A stretch of 64,000 nt of DNA from Bombyx mori (GCF_030269925.1 NC_085130.1:6212501-6276500), one strand, 5' to 3'. Shown: positions 42,879-53,263, counted from the stretch's first letter. Made by a program: numbers and translations. Notes: generated from the sequence alone by a model not told the origin.

Positions 42879-43427
42879 TTAAAGCACAGTTTCGTTTGTA
42901 CAGGTCCTCGGGCCATTGACAAGAGAGTACCTACTGGAGCCACCGTTCTTCCTACTAGTAACCGTGCCTCTGATAAACAATTCTTTGAAGGTCTCCCTGA
43001 ATTGACGCGACATACCGCAATATATAGCAAAGTTGATTGGATAGGAAACGATAATGAAGAAATTCGTTACCAGAACGAGAATATTCGCGATATGGTAGTC
43101 CAAGATCTCGACAATCGTGCTGGATATTATGTGGAGGATAGTGACGACGGCCACGGGTATTTCCACGAGGAGGAAAACCGTGACCACGACTATCAACATC
43201 AGGGTGGTGCAGTTAGAATCTCTGAGTCTCTTGCACTCCGATTTTCGGTTTTCTTTGAACAGCTTCTGTCTGTTTATTTGGGCCGTCCTCATGGCCCTGA
43301 AGAGGAGCACGTTCAGGACAACTAAAGATGTGCACGGGATTAAGTGGACGAACAAAACTCTGAAGCCGAAGTAGGAGATGAAATAGGCGTCGACGGAGAG
43401 CGCTTTCACCCAAGACGCCATCTCGAT
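42879..43427 (-). CDS. Sex-peptide/MIP-receptor-like GPCR, last coding exon
   Basis: Acceptor TTTACAG precedes the exon at 43428-43430. The frame starts IEMASWVKALSVDAYF and carries TM5 (FRVLFVHLIPCTSLVVLNVL), a basic third loop (KENRKSECKRLRDSN), TM6 (TTLMLIVVVTVFLLVEIPVA), and TM7 (NILVLVTNFFIIVSYPINFA). It then has the helix-8 region GMSRQFRETFKELF, and ends at a stop at 42879. The pattern is that of class A peptide GPCRs. The VEIP and SYPINFAIYCGMSRQFRETF stretches resemble the sex-peptide/myoinhibitory-peptide receptor family more than other insect peptide receptors, by memory. The receptor would sit in the plasma membrane and couple a neuropeptide to G proteins. The phase (0) fits exon 44655-44793. 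Confidence 0.9.
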   Translation of the reverse strand: MEMASWVKALSVDAYFISYFGFRVLFVHLIPCTSLVVLNVLLFRAMRTAQINRQKLFKENRKSECKRLRDSNCTTLMLIVVVTVFLLVEIPVAVVTILHIISSTIVEILDYHIANILVLVTNFFIIVSYPINFAIYCGMSRQFRETFKELFIRGTVTSRKNGGSSRYSLVNGPRTCTNETVL

Positions 43428-43458
43428 CTGTAAATAGAATTGTTTCAGTTAATCATAT

Positions 43459-43770
43459 CACTAGATGATGACCGAGCTTTGCTCGTTCTTTTGATATCGC
43501 CATCTTGTTGTGTCTTTAAAGCGGTTAGTTGCCTTCAATTAAGAAAAATAGTATTATTATTCGCCAATAGATGTCGGGAAGAGTTGATTAATGAAAACAA
43601 GAATAAAACAACATTTTCTGAAAATAAATCGTAGCTAGATCGATTTATCGCCCCCGAAATCCCCTGTATACTAAATTTTATGAAAATCGTTGGAGCCGTT
43701 TCCTAGATTCAGATTATATATATATATTAATATACAAGGATTGCTCGTTTAAAGGTATAAGATTGGTGGA
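43459..43770 (+). repeat. Dispersed repeat C, copy 1 (GPCR intron)
   Basis: From CACTAGATGATGACCG to TTGCTCGTTTAAAGGTATAAGATT. It matches 52751-53040 nearly throughout, including CGCCAATAGATGTCGGGAAG and TGAAAATCGTTGGAGCCGTTT. Family not named; the AT-rich simple end suggests a LINE 3' end. Confidence 0.85.
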
Positions 43771-43930
43771 AGATCAGCTGTGATTATTATGCTATTCAAG
43801 CGATGTAATTAATATTTGAAGTCGCTGATATCAGCGGTCGTCATCGATGAATGAATTATTTGTCTTCATCAGTCCAGCTAATAGAGCATGATGCTCATAT
43901 TAAAAATAATAAAAAAAATTAGCAAGCTAG

Positions 43931-44180
43931 TTTTTTTTATTGCATAGATGGGTGGACGAGCTCACAGCCCACCTGGTGTTTTAAGTGGTTACCGGAGCCC
44001 ATAGACATCTACAACGTAAATGCCGCCACCCACCTTGAGATATGAGTTCTAAGGTCTCAGTATTGTCACAACGGCTACCCCACCCTTCAAACCGAAACGC
44101 ATTACTGCTTCACGGCAGAAATAGGCAGGGTGGTGGTACCTACCCGTGCGGACTCACAAGAGATCCTACCACCAGTAATG
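43931..44180 (-). repeat. Bm1-type SINE, 5' truncated (GPCR intron)
   Basis: TTTTTTTATTGCATAGATGGG to GATCCTACCACCAGTAATG. Confidence 0.92.
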
Positions 44181-44270
44181 TATAAAAACTGTAATCGGAA
44201 CTAATATGCAATCTAGTATGGATTGATGCGCAAAATGATCTAGGAACACACGGAGTAGAAGATACGATCT

Positions 44271-44385
44271 TTTTTTTTTTTATTGCCCTTGTAGGCATAA
44301 GAGCAGGCGGCCCACCTGATGGTGAGTGGTTACCGTCGCCCATGGACTTCAGCAATGCCGGGAGCAGAGCCAAGCCACTGCCTAC
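44271..44385 (-). repeat. Second tail family (TATTGCCCTTGTAGGC), GPCR intron
   Basis: TTTTTTTTATTGCCCTTGTAGGC, GGCCCACCTGATGGTGAGTGG, TTACCGTCGCCCATGGACTTC, AGCCAAGCCACTGCCTAC. Same family as 11690-11815. Confidence 0.8.
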
Positions 44386-44654
44386 AAAAATCTTAAGTGT
44401 AGTTATAGTTATAGTTAGTAGTATCTTAAGTGTAGTTAAATAGTGTCATTTGTATTTAATTTTTTTACTTCATATTTATTATACGCGTGTTTAACAAGAC
44501 TTCCACGATGAAGGGATCACAGAAGATCTTACAGAAATTCATATTAGTAAAATTTAGAAATTTACGTAATGACTGGCCTAGGTACCACCAGCCCGTCTAT
44601 ATCCGGGACGGGTTCCGGCTTTAATGTAACAAAATTGAGATTAAATGTTATTAC

Positions 44655-44793
44655 TCTGCAGACTTCCTCCACGCGCCCCCGCCACACAGTCTTGTGGGGA
44701 GTGTAGCATCTGTCGAAGAACCGCGGTAGCTGATGAAGAAACGCCGCTATTCCTATGTAGATCAGACATTTCATCACCCGGGGCATGGTACAC
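44655..44793 (-). CDS. Sex-peptide/MIP-receptor-like GPCR, internal exon (TM4)
   Basis: On the - strand an acceptor TTGTTCCAG is followed by 139 coding bases and a donor GTAATA. The reading, after one base completing a codon, is CTMPRVMKCLIYIGIAAFLH, then QLPRFFDRCYTPHK and EVCR at the donor. TMPRV..LIYIGIAAFLHQLPRFFD is TM4 and the start of the second extracellular loop; the Cys near the end probably forms the conserved disulfide to TM3. The exon ends in phase 0 and joins exon 42879-43427 as EVCR-IEMASWV. Exons for TM1-TM3 were not seen up to the gypsy element, so the upstream intron exceeds 13 kb if they lie beyond. Confidence 0.88.
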
Positions 44794-44799
44794 CTGGAA

Positions 44800-45370
44800 C
44801 AAGACGTTATAAACATTTAAATAAAGTTTTGGAACGAAGTTCCTTACGGCAGGCTTGGAGGGGATAGGGATTTTGCTGCGCGACCGAACTGAAAAAAATG
44901 TGATAGTAAAACCGTAAGAAAAAATCCGTGGAAAAAAGTGCGTGGAATAAAACCGTTAAATGAGACGTGCGCAGGCGCGACAGTCGCATATACAAGCGAG
45001 TAGTGTATAATACCTTTCTCTTTCGCCCTCTTTCTTTTCGTTCTCTCATCCATTCTCTTTCTATTATTATTTCTATTTTTCTATTTCTATGTAATTTTAT
45101 GTTGTCAAACAAAAATAAAGAGACATATTTTGTTATTTTAGTTGATAATTTAAATTACGATATTTTTTATTTTAAGTAATTTATTATTTCCTAAAATACT
45201 GAATTTCCTAAATACTTTCTTGTACTTAAATAAAAACTAATCAGCAAAATTTAAGAGAAAAATCAAGAAAACCTACATAAAATTGAGCACGATTTTTTTT
45301 GCAATTTGTGTCGATTCTACATTAGCCGAAGGAAATTCGTTCCTACCTGGTGTCCCACGACACCACATAA
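44800..45370. other. Intron of the GPCR gene, no repeat named
   Basis: AT-rich, with a short GC-richer part at 44940-45000. No exon seen. Confidence 0.4.
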
Positions 45371-45375
45371 TTACT

Positions 45376-45622
45376 TTTATTTTTTGTTGTTGCTTAGATG
45401 GGTGGATGAGCTCACAGCCCACCTGGTGTTGAGTGGTTACTGGAGCCTATAGACTTCTACAACGTAAATGCGCCACCCACATTGAGACATAAGTTGTAAG
45501 GTCTCAGTATAGTTACAACGGCTGCCCCGCTCTTCAAACCGAAACGCATTACTGCTTCACGGCAGAAATAGGCGGGGTGGTTGTACCTACCCGTGCGGAC
45601 TCACAAGTAAAATACCACCAGT
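45376..45622 (-). repeat. Bm1-type SINE, 5' truncated
   Basis: TTTTTTGTTGTTGCTTAGATGGG to GTGCGGACTCACAAGTAAAATACCACCAG. Confidence 0.92.
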
Positions 45623-45856
45623 AAAATAAAGAGATTATTTCAAAAGCGATTGTGGTATATCGCATAGTTACGAAATTTGGGATATCACTTAAAAATAACC
45701 CAGACTTCCGTGACTATATTGAGAAACGTATAGCATTAGATATGTCGGTAGGTATAAAATTAATACAATAAAGGTAACGATTAAATCGTATCGTATAGAT
45801 TAAATCTTATTTATGTGTAAAGAAACAAGATTATTATTACATTGTTCATATTTGTA

Positions 45857-46275
45857 TCTATATATTAATACGTGAAGCAAAAACTTTGTATCCCTTTTTA
45901 CGAAAATTGCGCGGACGGAGGAGTATGAAATTTTCCACACTTATAGAGAATATAGAGAAGAAGTGCACAATGCTAATATTTTTTTAAAATAATGTATAAA
46001 AGATACAATAAATCAATAAAGAAAACATTACACACACTACATACCATGTATTTGACGCACACACGCATGCATACTATTTATTGTCAAACTTTTGTTCTTG
46101 CCGTCTGTTGTCAAATTGAGAACAGATTAAATATTATTTGTCTTTGTTAATATTTTTTATAATGTAGTCTTGGTGAAATTTGTGATTATAGAAGTATAAA
46201 ATACAATCATAATAGTGTACAAGCTTACAATTCCAATTAATTATAGTTTAATTTCGACTACTGCGGGACCACTAG
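45857..46275 (+). mobile_element. Lep1-like non-autonomous Helitron, copy 5
   Basis: TCTATATATTAATACG after an A; CTAG before a T. The terminal hairpin carries one mismatch (TAGTTTAATTTCGACTA). Confidence 0.9.
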
Positions 46276-46279
46276 TATT

Positions 46280-47090
46280 TATAAATATGTATGTTGTATG
46301 TGTACGTATCGTGTATGTACATATGTGTGTGTATGTATCTATTTCAATTTAAAGGTACAACGCGTGTAATTTGGCTCCTATTGATTCTTGTCCACTTAAT
46401 GGTTGTCAGGAAGTGATCGCTTTTAGCGATAAGGCCGCCAATTGTACTTTTCTGTATTCAATATTTCGCATTTTTTTATTAGTTTATCTTTCGAAATCAT
46501 AATAGTTGTAAATAGACATGCTTTAACAAAAACCGACTTCAACTAGAAAAAAATATATATATGTAACCTCTATACGATTAATCCTTAAAGAGGTTAATAT
46601 GTTATTTATATCACCTCTTCTATAGATGACATAAATAGAATTTCGATTATTGAAACATTAGAACATTAGACATATAAAGAGCATTTTTGTAATATTAAAA
46701 TATAAAAAGATATTAAAGTAATGGTGAAGCAATAGCTTTAAATGTTGTTTCTCTTTATAAGAGCAACTCAATTGCTATAGTTTTACAAAGCTAAATTGTA
46801 TTTTGATTTAAATAAATAAATACATTATATATATAAACAAATTAATATACACTAAAAACAATAATCATCGAAATCGGTTGGCGTGATATTGAGTTATTGA
46901 GTTATTCATCTAAAAAAAAAAAAAAAACGGTTCAGTAGTTTAGGTTTCCATCGCGGACAAACAACGTGGCGCGTAATTTATATATATAAAGATTTAGACT
47001 GGCAGAGAACAAATTAGCATACAAATTTGTGTGTGTTAACTTTTACGCTATCGAGAACGTTAAAAAACTCGCACTAAGCACAATAATTAA
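46280..47090. other. AT-rich stretch, repeat-like but unnamed
   Basis: Contains GTAACCTCTATACG- and CGAAATCGGTTGGCGTGA-type blocks and a 15-A run (46910-46926), suggestive of old LINE ends. No gene seen. Confidence 0.35.
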
Positions 47091-47091
47091 A

Positions 47092-47508
47092 GGAAAAAAA
47101 AAACGTGTGGCACTCGGGAACTGCCGCGGTAAAGCTATTGCACAGCATTTTTTATCAACTTATGCAATTATAATTAGACAATGATAATTTAATATTAAAA
47201 CATTAATAAAACAAGACCACGCTATATTAAACATTAATAAAAGCAAAACCTCAACTGTCCCTTTCACACTCAAAAGCTAGACCGCGCGAGAGAGAGATGG
47301 GCAGACTTTTCATATGATGCACATGCAGTGTGACGTCACGCCACGCGCATATTCACAAACACTACACAAGCGCAACGCGTGAATGTGTTGAACGCGAGCT
47401 ACATGGCAGGCGGAGTGAGGGGTGTAAGGTTTTTTTTGTTACGGAATTTCATGATTCGGTCGCCGCGTTCAAGGCCCGCGATAAACGCTATGCAATAGCT
47501 TAAAAAGC
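47092..47508 (+). mobile_element. ~400-bp element, copy 1 (arm of large inverted repeat)
   Basis: From CGTGTGGCACTCGGGAACTG to GCTATGCAATAGCTTAAAAA. Aligns over its length with the reverse of 48680-49082 at roughly nine bases in ten by eye. Inside, AAGCTATTGCACAG near the start and CTATGCAATAGCTT at the end form terminal inverted repeats. A TGACGTCA palindrome (47330-47337) and GC-rich sequence make up the middle. No ORF. A MITE-type unit is likely. Confidence 0.85.
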
Positions 47509-47890
47509 ATACGTTCCAAACAAAATCAGGCTAATAATAACTTTTGCCCAAAACAAGCCTGCCCTTAATTCCAAATCGGCTTATATTTAGAGCCCATCCT
47601 TTACTTCATTATATGAGCGTTTTTACGAGCCATTTCTTTATATAATACATATAAATAAAATAATCCATTCTTTTCGGTCGACCCGTCAAAATTATATATA
47701 CGCGAGGGTGCCCCTACCATGACAGACACGGTTATTAAATAAATTGGAACGCCCAATTTGATTACTTTTGCGTTTAAATCGACTTATTTATGGGGTGGCG
47801 TGAAAATATCATATAATTTGTTTCTTTCCTAACGTGCAAAGAGAGGAGAAAAAAAAAGTGCGTGCGTTCAAAGTACACATGTCAGAAGTG

Positions 47891-48366
47891 AAACTTTTTT
47901 GGCGAACTAATTTATAAGTCTTGCTTATATTTATACAAATCTAAAACTTGATTTCCGAGACTTAGAGGAAGGGAAAAAGGAAGATATGTTCCCGCCAAAA
48001 GTCTGTCAAATGTCAATCTCAAACCTCAGTGTTGACAGTCACATTATGTTTCGATTTCTAAATTGTAAATGACTAATATTTTGCCAATTGAATTGACTAA
48101 TTTAATTTCATGTTATTTGTTTAATGTTCCAAATTCTTTTCATTTCATTTCAATTCCTATTAACATTCTTCACAAAAAAATTATAAAATATTAGGCTGTA
48201 TGGTATGATACATTTGCCTTTCCAGTTGGAAAAATACAACAACTACTACTACTGACATTTGACAAGTACTTAATTTCAATAGTAGCTTGATGTCACTTCT
48301 GTTGCATACCTGCGTGACGTTCTGTAAAAATTTTACCTCCATACGCCTAAAGAAGTTTCACTTCAA
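47891..48366. repeat. MITE-like element with GAAGTGAAACTT ends
   Basis: GAAGTGAAACTTTTTT at the left and AAAGAAGTTTCACTTC at the right are inverted. Its interior contains the segment (about 48095-48260) that is homologous to the RTE target region at 28600-28728 plus 31611-31660. Confidence 0.55.
48213..48223 (+). other. Unoccupied homologue of the RTE insertion site
   Basis: Here ATTAGGCTGTATGGTATGATAC reads through without interruption. At 28718 and 31611 the AGGCTGTATGG is duplicated around the RTE. Confidence 0.85.
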
Positions 48367-48679
48367 AAAATATGATCAAGCAAGGCTATAAAATTAACGG
48401 CCATTTAACACTATATGGGTCGTGAGCTTTTGTCATGAGGTCGTGGTATAGTTGAAGTATTTGTTTCCATACAAAATTTCCCAGATAACCAATCGCTTGA
48501 ACATTTGCATCTATCCTCTATATCTATCATCTATATCCTTGACTGTTGAAAAATTAGCTATTTGCAAATGGTTTTGAACGCCACATCGTTCTTTCTTGTT
48601 TGGATTGTATTATTAATGGAACTATTAAAATATTGTGACATGTAGAATAGAAACAAGACATAATAAAAAGGAAATTAGT

Positions 48680-49082
48680 TTTTAAGCTATTGCATAGATT
48701 TTATCGCGGGCTTTGAGCGCGGCGACCGAATCAAGAAATTCCGTAACGAAAACAACCTAACACCTCTCCGCCTACCATGTAGCTCGCGTTCAACACATTT
48801 ACACGTTGCGCTTGTGTAGTGTTTGTGAATAAGCGCGCGGCGTGACGTCTCACTGCATGCGCATCATGAAAAGTCTGCCCATCTCTCTCTCGCGCGGGCT
48901 AGCTTATGAGTGTGAAGGGGACAGTTAATGTTTTGCTTTAGTTAATGTTTATAAATATAGCGTGGTCTTATTTTATTATTGTTTTAATATTAAATTATTA
49001 TTGTCTGATTATAATTGCATAAGTTGATAAAAAATGCTATGCAATAGCTTTACCGGGACAGTCCCCAAGTGCCACACGTGTT
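48680..49082 (-). mobile_element. ~400-bp element, copy 2 (arm of large inverted repeat)
   Basis: Reverse orientation relative to 47092-47508. Starts TTTTTAAGCTATTGCATAG and ends ATAGCTTTACCGGGAC plus AGTGCCACACGTG. Shares GAGAGAGAGATGGGCAGAC and CAAACACTACACAAGCGCAACG with copy 1. Spacer between the two is about 1.17 kb. Confidence 0.85.
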
Positions 49083-49089
49083 TTTTTTT

Positions 49090-49960
49090 ACATAAATCCA
49101 TTCCGTTATATCTTTCACCGCCTACCGGGCACCGATTCTTATTAAGCACTCCAAAATTTTACTTAAACTTTCAATCGCCCTTCAGATAGCCCCCTTGGCG
49201 CCTACTGGTAGGCGATACTGTCAACTTCGACAACCTATGTTCTAGGAGGATCATCATGGCACCATTTATGTCTAAGGTGACCGTCAAAGCTTCACCTAGG
49301 TCTCATGGCTTAATGGATTCATTTGTCTTATCAAGTAACGGACGTCATGGATAAACTACAGCCGCCAAATTGTTTCATTAAGCTTTTGTTATCACAATTT
49401 GAACGTGTTAATATTTGTATTTTACAAACGATCCAAGTTTAGCTTTATTGCTTTTGTTATTACGAAGTTTAATTGATTAACTTAAATATTTGTTTCCGAG
49501 ATGAGTTGAATGTGTTTAATATTGCTATTTCATAAATTTTGTTGTGATGTCGTATTTTTCGCGGGCTACATCATTATTTTAGAATAAATTATTCATTTCA
49601 GAGTCTTTATTTTTTGTTAAGTAAGTGAATCCAATGAAACTTATTAATATAGAACACATTTACAAATATAAAAACGAGCATTATTGTTAACACAGTTCCT
49701 TTATTTTGAAATATACAAATAATAACTATGTTTTATTAAAATTACAAGACTATGATATAATCCTCATATTGTGAAAGCCAGGATTTGAATATATTTTTTA
49801 ATTGTACGCTCTCAGATACATCTAATTTTTCCCCACTAGAGTTTTTCAGGAAGGAAACTTACTGTATAAATAAATGAGATTCGTTTTTGTACTCTGTACG
49901 CTTTTAGTTATTGTAATTGTATTGAGATGTTCTTTTTATACCACTACGTATTATTTTCGA
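49090..49960. other. AT-rich stretch, no gene recognised
   Basis: A part near 49105-49260 is GC-richer (CACCGCCTACCGGGCACCG, CCCCCTTGGCGCCTACTGG) but shows no motif. Confidence 0.4.
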
Positions 49961-49967
49961 TTTATAT

Positions 49968-50351
49968 TGTTACATCGGTAAGAGTAACGCCATCTATCGC
50001 CGAATAGCCGAACGAATATCGAAGGATCTAGTAGCATCTAGAACGCTCGGGAAGTACAACGCCATCTATTGTCAGATAGCGGAAACACACGATACTCAGC
50101 TTATGTGGAATATTTTGGATAATTATAGGGATGTGGTATCGGATATAAAAGCGTTGCAGAGATGGCACGCAGTCAGTCAGTAATCGGAACTACTCGAAGC
50201 GAAATAGCGAACGGATCACCTGAAGCGAAGCGGAAGAAGGGAATTGAGAATTTTAAAGTGTTTGTGGAGTGTTTTAAGTTAATAGTGCTAATAACAGTGT
50301 TAAATTGTAATTCGGTAGAATTTTATTTATCCCGAACCCCAGCGCATAACA
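49968..50351 (+). mobile_element. Solo LTR, copy 3
   Basis: Starts TGTTACATCGGTAAGAGTAA and ends CCAGCGCATAACA. Flanked by ATAT at 49964-49967 and 50352-50355. Homologous in reverse to 15467-15847 and 25220-25590. A TATAAAAGC near 50144-50153 would be the promoter TATA. Confidence 0.92.
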
Positions 50352-50355
50352 ATAT

Positions 50356-50660
50356 TAACTTTGTAGATAGTCGCTTTCGAATGGCCCCAGGAAGCGATAG
50401 CATTTCTATGGATTTTAGTGATTTTCATACCGTTAGTGATAAACCTAAAGACCTAGTCCACTGAAACTAATATCTCGCAATTCACATTCAATATCCAATT
50501 TATTTGAAAATGTATCTTCTGCAACATACTACCCGAATATTTACATTAAACTAAACAAAAAAAGCCGGCGAAACATTTGGCTTCTTTCAACACATGTCTT
50601 TTGCATTTGGCTTGCAAAATGTGCTGGAGAAAAATGCTACGAATCCCGTGGAGAGATTAG
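50356..50660 (+). other. Possible retroelement coding scrap
   Basis: Contains CTTTCAACACATGTCTTTTGC, which reads FQHMSFAFGLQN, faintly like the LTR-element RT motif MPFGLKNA. Too short to assign. Confidence 0.25.
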
Positions 50661-50661
50661 C

Positions 50662-50990
50662 GGACTAACGCATCCATATTAAGACAGCTCAATATCCAAA
50701 CCAGGTTCTCTGCCATCTGCCTCAAGAGGATATTTGAGTTCTTCGGTAACATTGCCAGAAAGAGCGGTGAAAATCTTGAAAAATTTATACTAACTGGCAA
50801 GATTGCAGGCCAAATATCTCGTGGCCGCATTCCAATGCGTTGGTCCGACCAAATCCGCATCGCTCTGGATACCACAGTCTACGACGCTATATACACCGAC
50901 GAGAACAGAGGAAGATGCCGAAACATCATCCAAAGAAGCATAATGGGAGGAGATGTTCACGACCCTCAGATATGAGGAATGCGACTCAGG
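50662..50990 (+). pseudogene. LINE (RTE-like) C-terminal fragment, decayed
   Basis: The + strand reads FFGNIARKSGENLEKFILTG, then KIAGQISRGRIPMRWSDQIR and ENRGRCRNIIQR, up to a stop near 50970. The RGRIPMRWSDQ pattern is the common C-terminal end of insect RTE-like LINE ORFs. It belongs to a different subfamily from the intact RTE. Confidence 0.75.
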
Positions 50991-51545
50991 GAGGAGAAGC
51001 TTGTTTTTGATTTCTTTCTTTTTCCTTCAGCGCTTTTACGCCGAATTAAAAGTCACTCACGCGATGAAAGCTCGATCGATGCAAAGCTAGACAAATAGTA
51101 GTGGTCTTCTACGTACTGACACAGAGAATCGTTTACGGTCTTCAATAAAAACGTGTCCGAATCGAATATACTGCGGTAACGTGCAACTTTACGACTCACG
51201 GTCGTACGAAATCACCGGACACTCCGTCGATTGGTCTAAAATAGTAGTGGTCTTATTCTCTTCGGTTTTCGCGAGGCAAGACCACTATTAAGACTGCTTT
51301 TTAACACGCTCGAAAAAAGGAGGAGGTTCTCAATTCGACTGTATGTTTTTTTTTATGTTTGTTACCTCATAACTTTTGACTGGGTGAATCGATTTTGGTG
51401 ATTCTTTTTTTATTATAAAGCTGACGTTTCCCGTATGGTCCCATTTTTTTGTGCAATTCTGATAATGGTGCAATTTAGTGCAATTCTGATAATGGTATCC
51501 ATGAAAAACCATATAAGTCTTAAATTTGCCTTAAGTACGTACCTC

Positions 51546-51900
51546 CTATGAGGTACCCGCGCCTAGGGGGCGCGCGGGGTATGCGAGGACTGGTCCGCGA
51601 CTGCGAGACCGCGGGCCCAAGTATGTTTTTAGGGTCCTACCCACTAAACGACTCCCGTGCACTCATCGCCCAATCGTCCGATTCCCTCCGAGGTCAGAAC
51701 CCGCATGAGGTAAGCGGGTTACCGCGGTCAACACTATAACCAGACGGCGCAGCTCAACCCAAGGACGCTCGGCCGACGGAGCCTTCGAGGCGAATTGAAG
51801 GCTCTGAAACGTCGGCCGTCTCGGTACGGCAGCCCATCAGGCCGCCCAGACGGTGCCGCTGGTGTCCCGGAATACCCCGCTGGACCATAACCGAACCGAT
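51546..51900 (-). repeat. GC-rich LINE 3' region
   Basis: CCGCGCCTAGGGGGCGCGCGG, ACCGCGGGCCCAAGTA, CCTACCCACTAAACGACTCCC and GGTGTCCCGGAATACCCCGCTGG recur in reverse at 56095-56478; the first part also matches the insertion at 33331. Confidence 0.8.
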
Positions 51901-52239
51901 TTTAACATTTTTTTTTAAATATGTGTTTTGTTCCAACTTAGGCCATTGGATGGTTTTTATTTTGTTTAATGGTCGCAATATTAATTAATTAACAATAAAA
52001 TGATTTCTTATGTTGATTATTGTTATTAATTGTAAGTTTCATAAGTCTAAAACAGATGGCGCCTTTACAGACAATTGTAATACTGTCTGACATTAATATC
52101 TCATAGATGGCGCTGTGTTAAAAATTCCAACGTTTCACATAAGCTACAATTTAACGGCATAAACACCACGTGTTGCTGAGGCTAAAGTATAAGTTAAATT
52201 TATTTCGCAGTAAGCCCAATACAGTGAAATCCAATTGTT

Positions 52240-52314
52240 CTTACATTGTTAATTTTTTGGTATTAGAAGAGCCGGCCAGCAACCTGTGGCCGGGTCTGCT
52301 AGTATAAAATATAT
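52240..52314 (+). repeat. Helitron-like 3' end, copy 1
   Basis: GTTAATTTTTTGGTATTAGAAGAGCCGGCCAGC then TGTGGCCGGGTCTGCTAGT. A GGCCGGC/GGCCGG hairpin followed by CTAG-T fits a Helitron terminus. Recurs at 52653-52745. Confidence 0.7.
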
Positions 52315-52318
52315 ATAA

Positions 52319-52650
52319 TTTTTTTATTTATTGCTTAGAGGGGTAGACGAGCTCACAGCTCACCTGGTGTTAAGTGGTTACTGGAGCCCACAGACATCCT
52401 CAACGTAAATGCGCCACCCACCTTGAGATATAAGTTCTAAGGTCTCAAGTACAGTTACAACACCTGCCTCACCCTTCAAACCGAAACGCATTACTGATTC
52501 ACGGCAGAAATAGGCAGGGTGGGGGTACCCACCCGCGCGGACTCACAAGAGGTGACCACCACAAGTAATTACGCAAATTATAATTTTTCGGGTTTCATTT
52601 TTATTACACGATGTTATACCTTCACCGTGGAAGTCAATCGTGAACATTTT
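52319..52650 (-). repeat. Bm1-type SINE between two Helitron-like ends
   Basis: TTTTTTATTTATTGCTTAGAGGGG to GGAAGTCAATCGTGAACATTTT. Head missing. Confidence 0.92.
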
Positions 52651-52652
52651 CT

Positions 52653-52748
52653 TACATTGTTAATATTTGGTATTGGAATAGCCGGCCACGTGCTATTTAG
52701 AAACAAAAACCTTAGTCACAGCAACGTGTGGCCGGGTCTGCTAGTATA
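52653..52748 (+). repeat. Helitron-like 3' end, copy 2
   Basis: TACATTGTTAATATTTGGTATTGGAATAGCCGGCCACGTG, a 24-base extra piece, then CGTGTGGCCGGGTCTGCTAGT. Partner of 52240-52314. Confidence 0.7.
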
Positions 52749-52750
52749 AA

Positions 52751-53040
52751 ATATACTAGATGATGACCGGTTTTTTTTTTTGATAACGCCATCTTGTTGT
52801 GTCTTCAAAGCGGTTAGCCCTCAATTAAGAAAAATAGTATTATTATTCGCCAATAGATGTCGGGAAGAGTTAATTATTGAAAACACGAATAAAACAACAT
52901 TTTCTGAAAATAAATCGTAGCTAGATCGATTTATCGCCCCGGAAATCCCCTGTATACTAAATTTTATGAAAATCGTTGGAGCCGTTTCCGAGATTCAGAT
53001 TATATATACAAGAATTGCTCGTTTAAAGGTATAAGATTTT
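52751..53040 (+). repeat. Dispersed repeat C, copy 2
   Basis: CTAGATGATGACCGG to CAAGAATTGCTCGTTTAAAGGTATAAG. Homologous to 43459-43770. Confidence 0.85.
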
Positions 53041-53263
53041 TTGGTTACGGTGATTTAGCGATAATGAGTGATTCTGTATTGGAACCGTAAGAATCTAAGA
53101 ACCAAAGTCCAGCTAAATATAATATTTTTCCTTACAAGCCTCTGCTAAACAAGGGTATGACAGCATCTTGCCTTGATTTCAACATTAAATATTGACATTA
53201 AGAAGGATTTATGATCGTATGAAGACAATGGTTGGAAGATAGGTCTAGTCGACTTGAGATTGG

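Noticed and set aside
42807..43325. A 172-residue + strand ORF opposite the GPCR exon
   Set aside because: It is the antisense shadow of the real GPCR exon, which has splice sites and transmembrane motifs on the - strand.
44807..45112. A 101-residue - strand ORF as an upstream GPCR exon
   Set aside because: Composition is Arg/Lys/Glu and Phe rich by base bias; it has no transmembrane-1 to -3 signature and no suitable splice phases.
50162..50464. A 100-residue + strand ORF starting MARSQSVIGTTRSE
   Set aside because: Most of it lies inside the solo LTR (49968-50351), and the same frame region is present in the other two LTR copies without a conserved ORF. No known protein resemblance.
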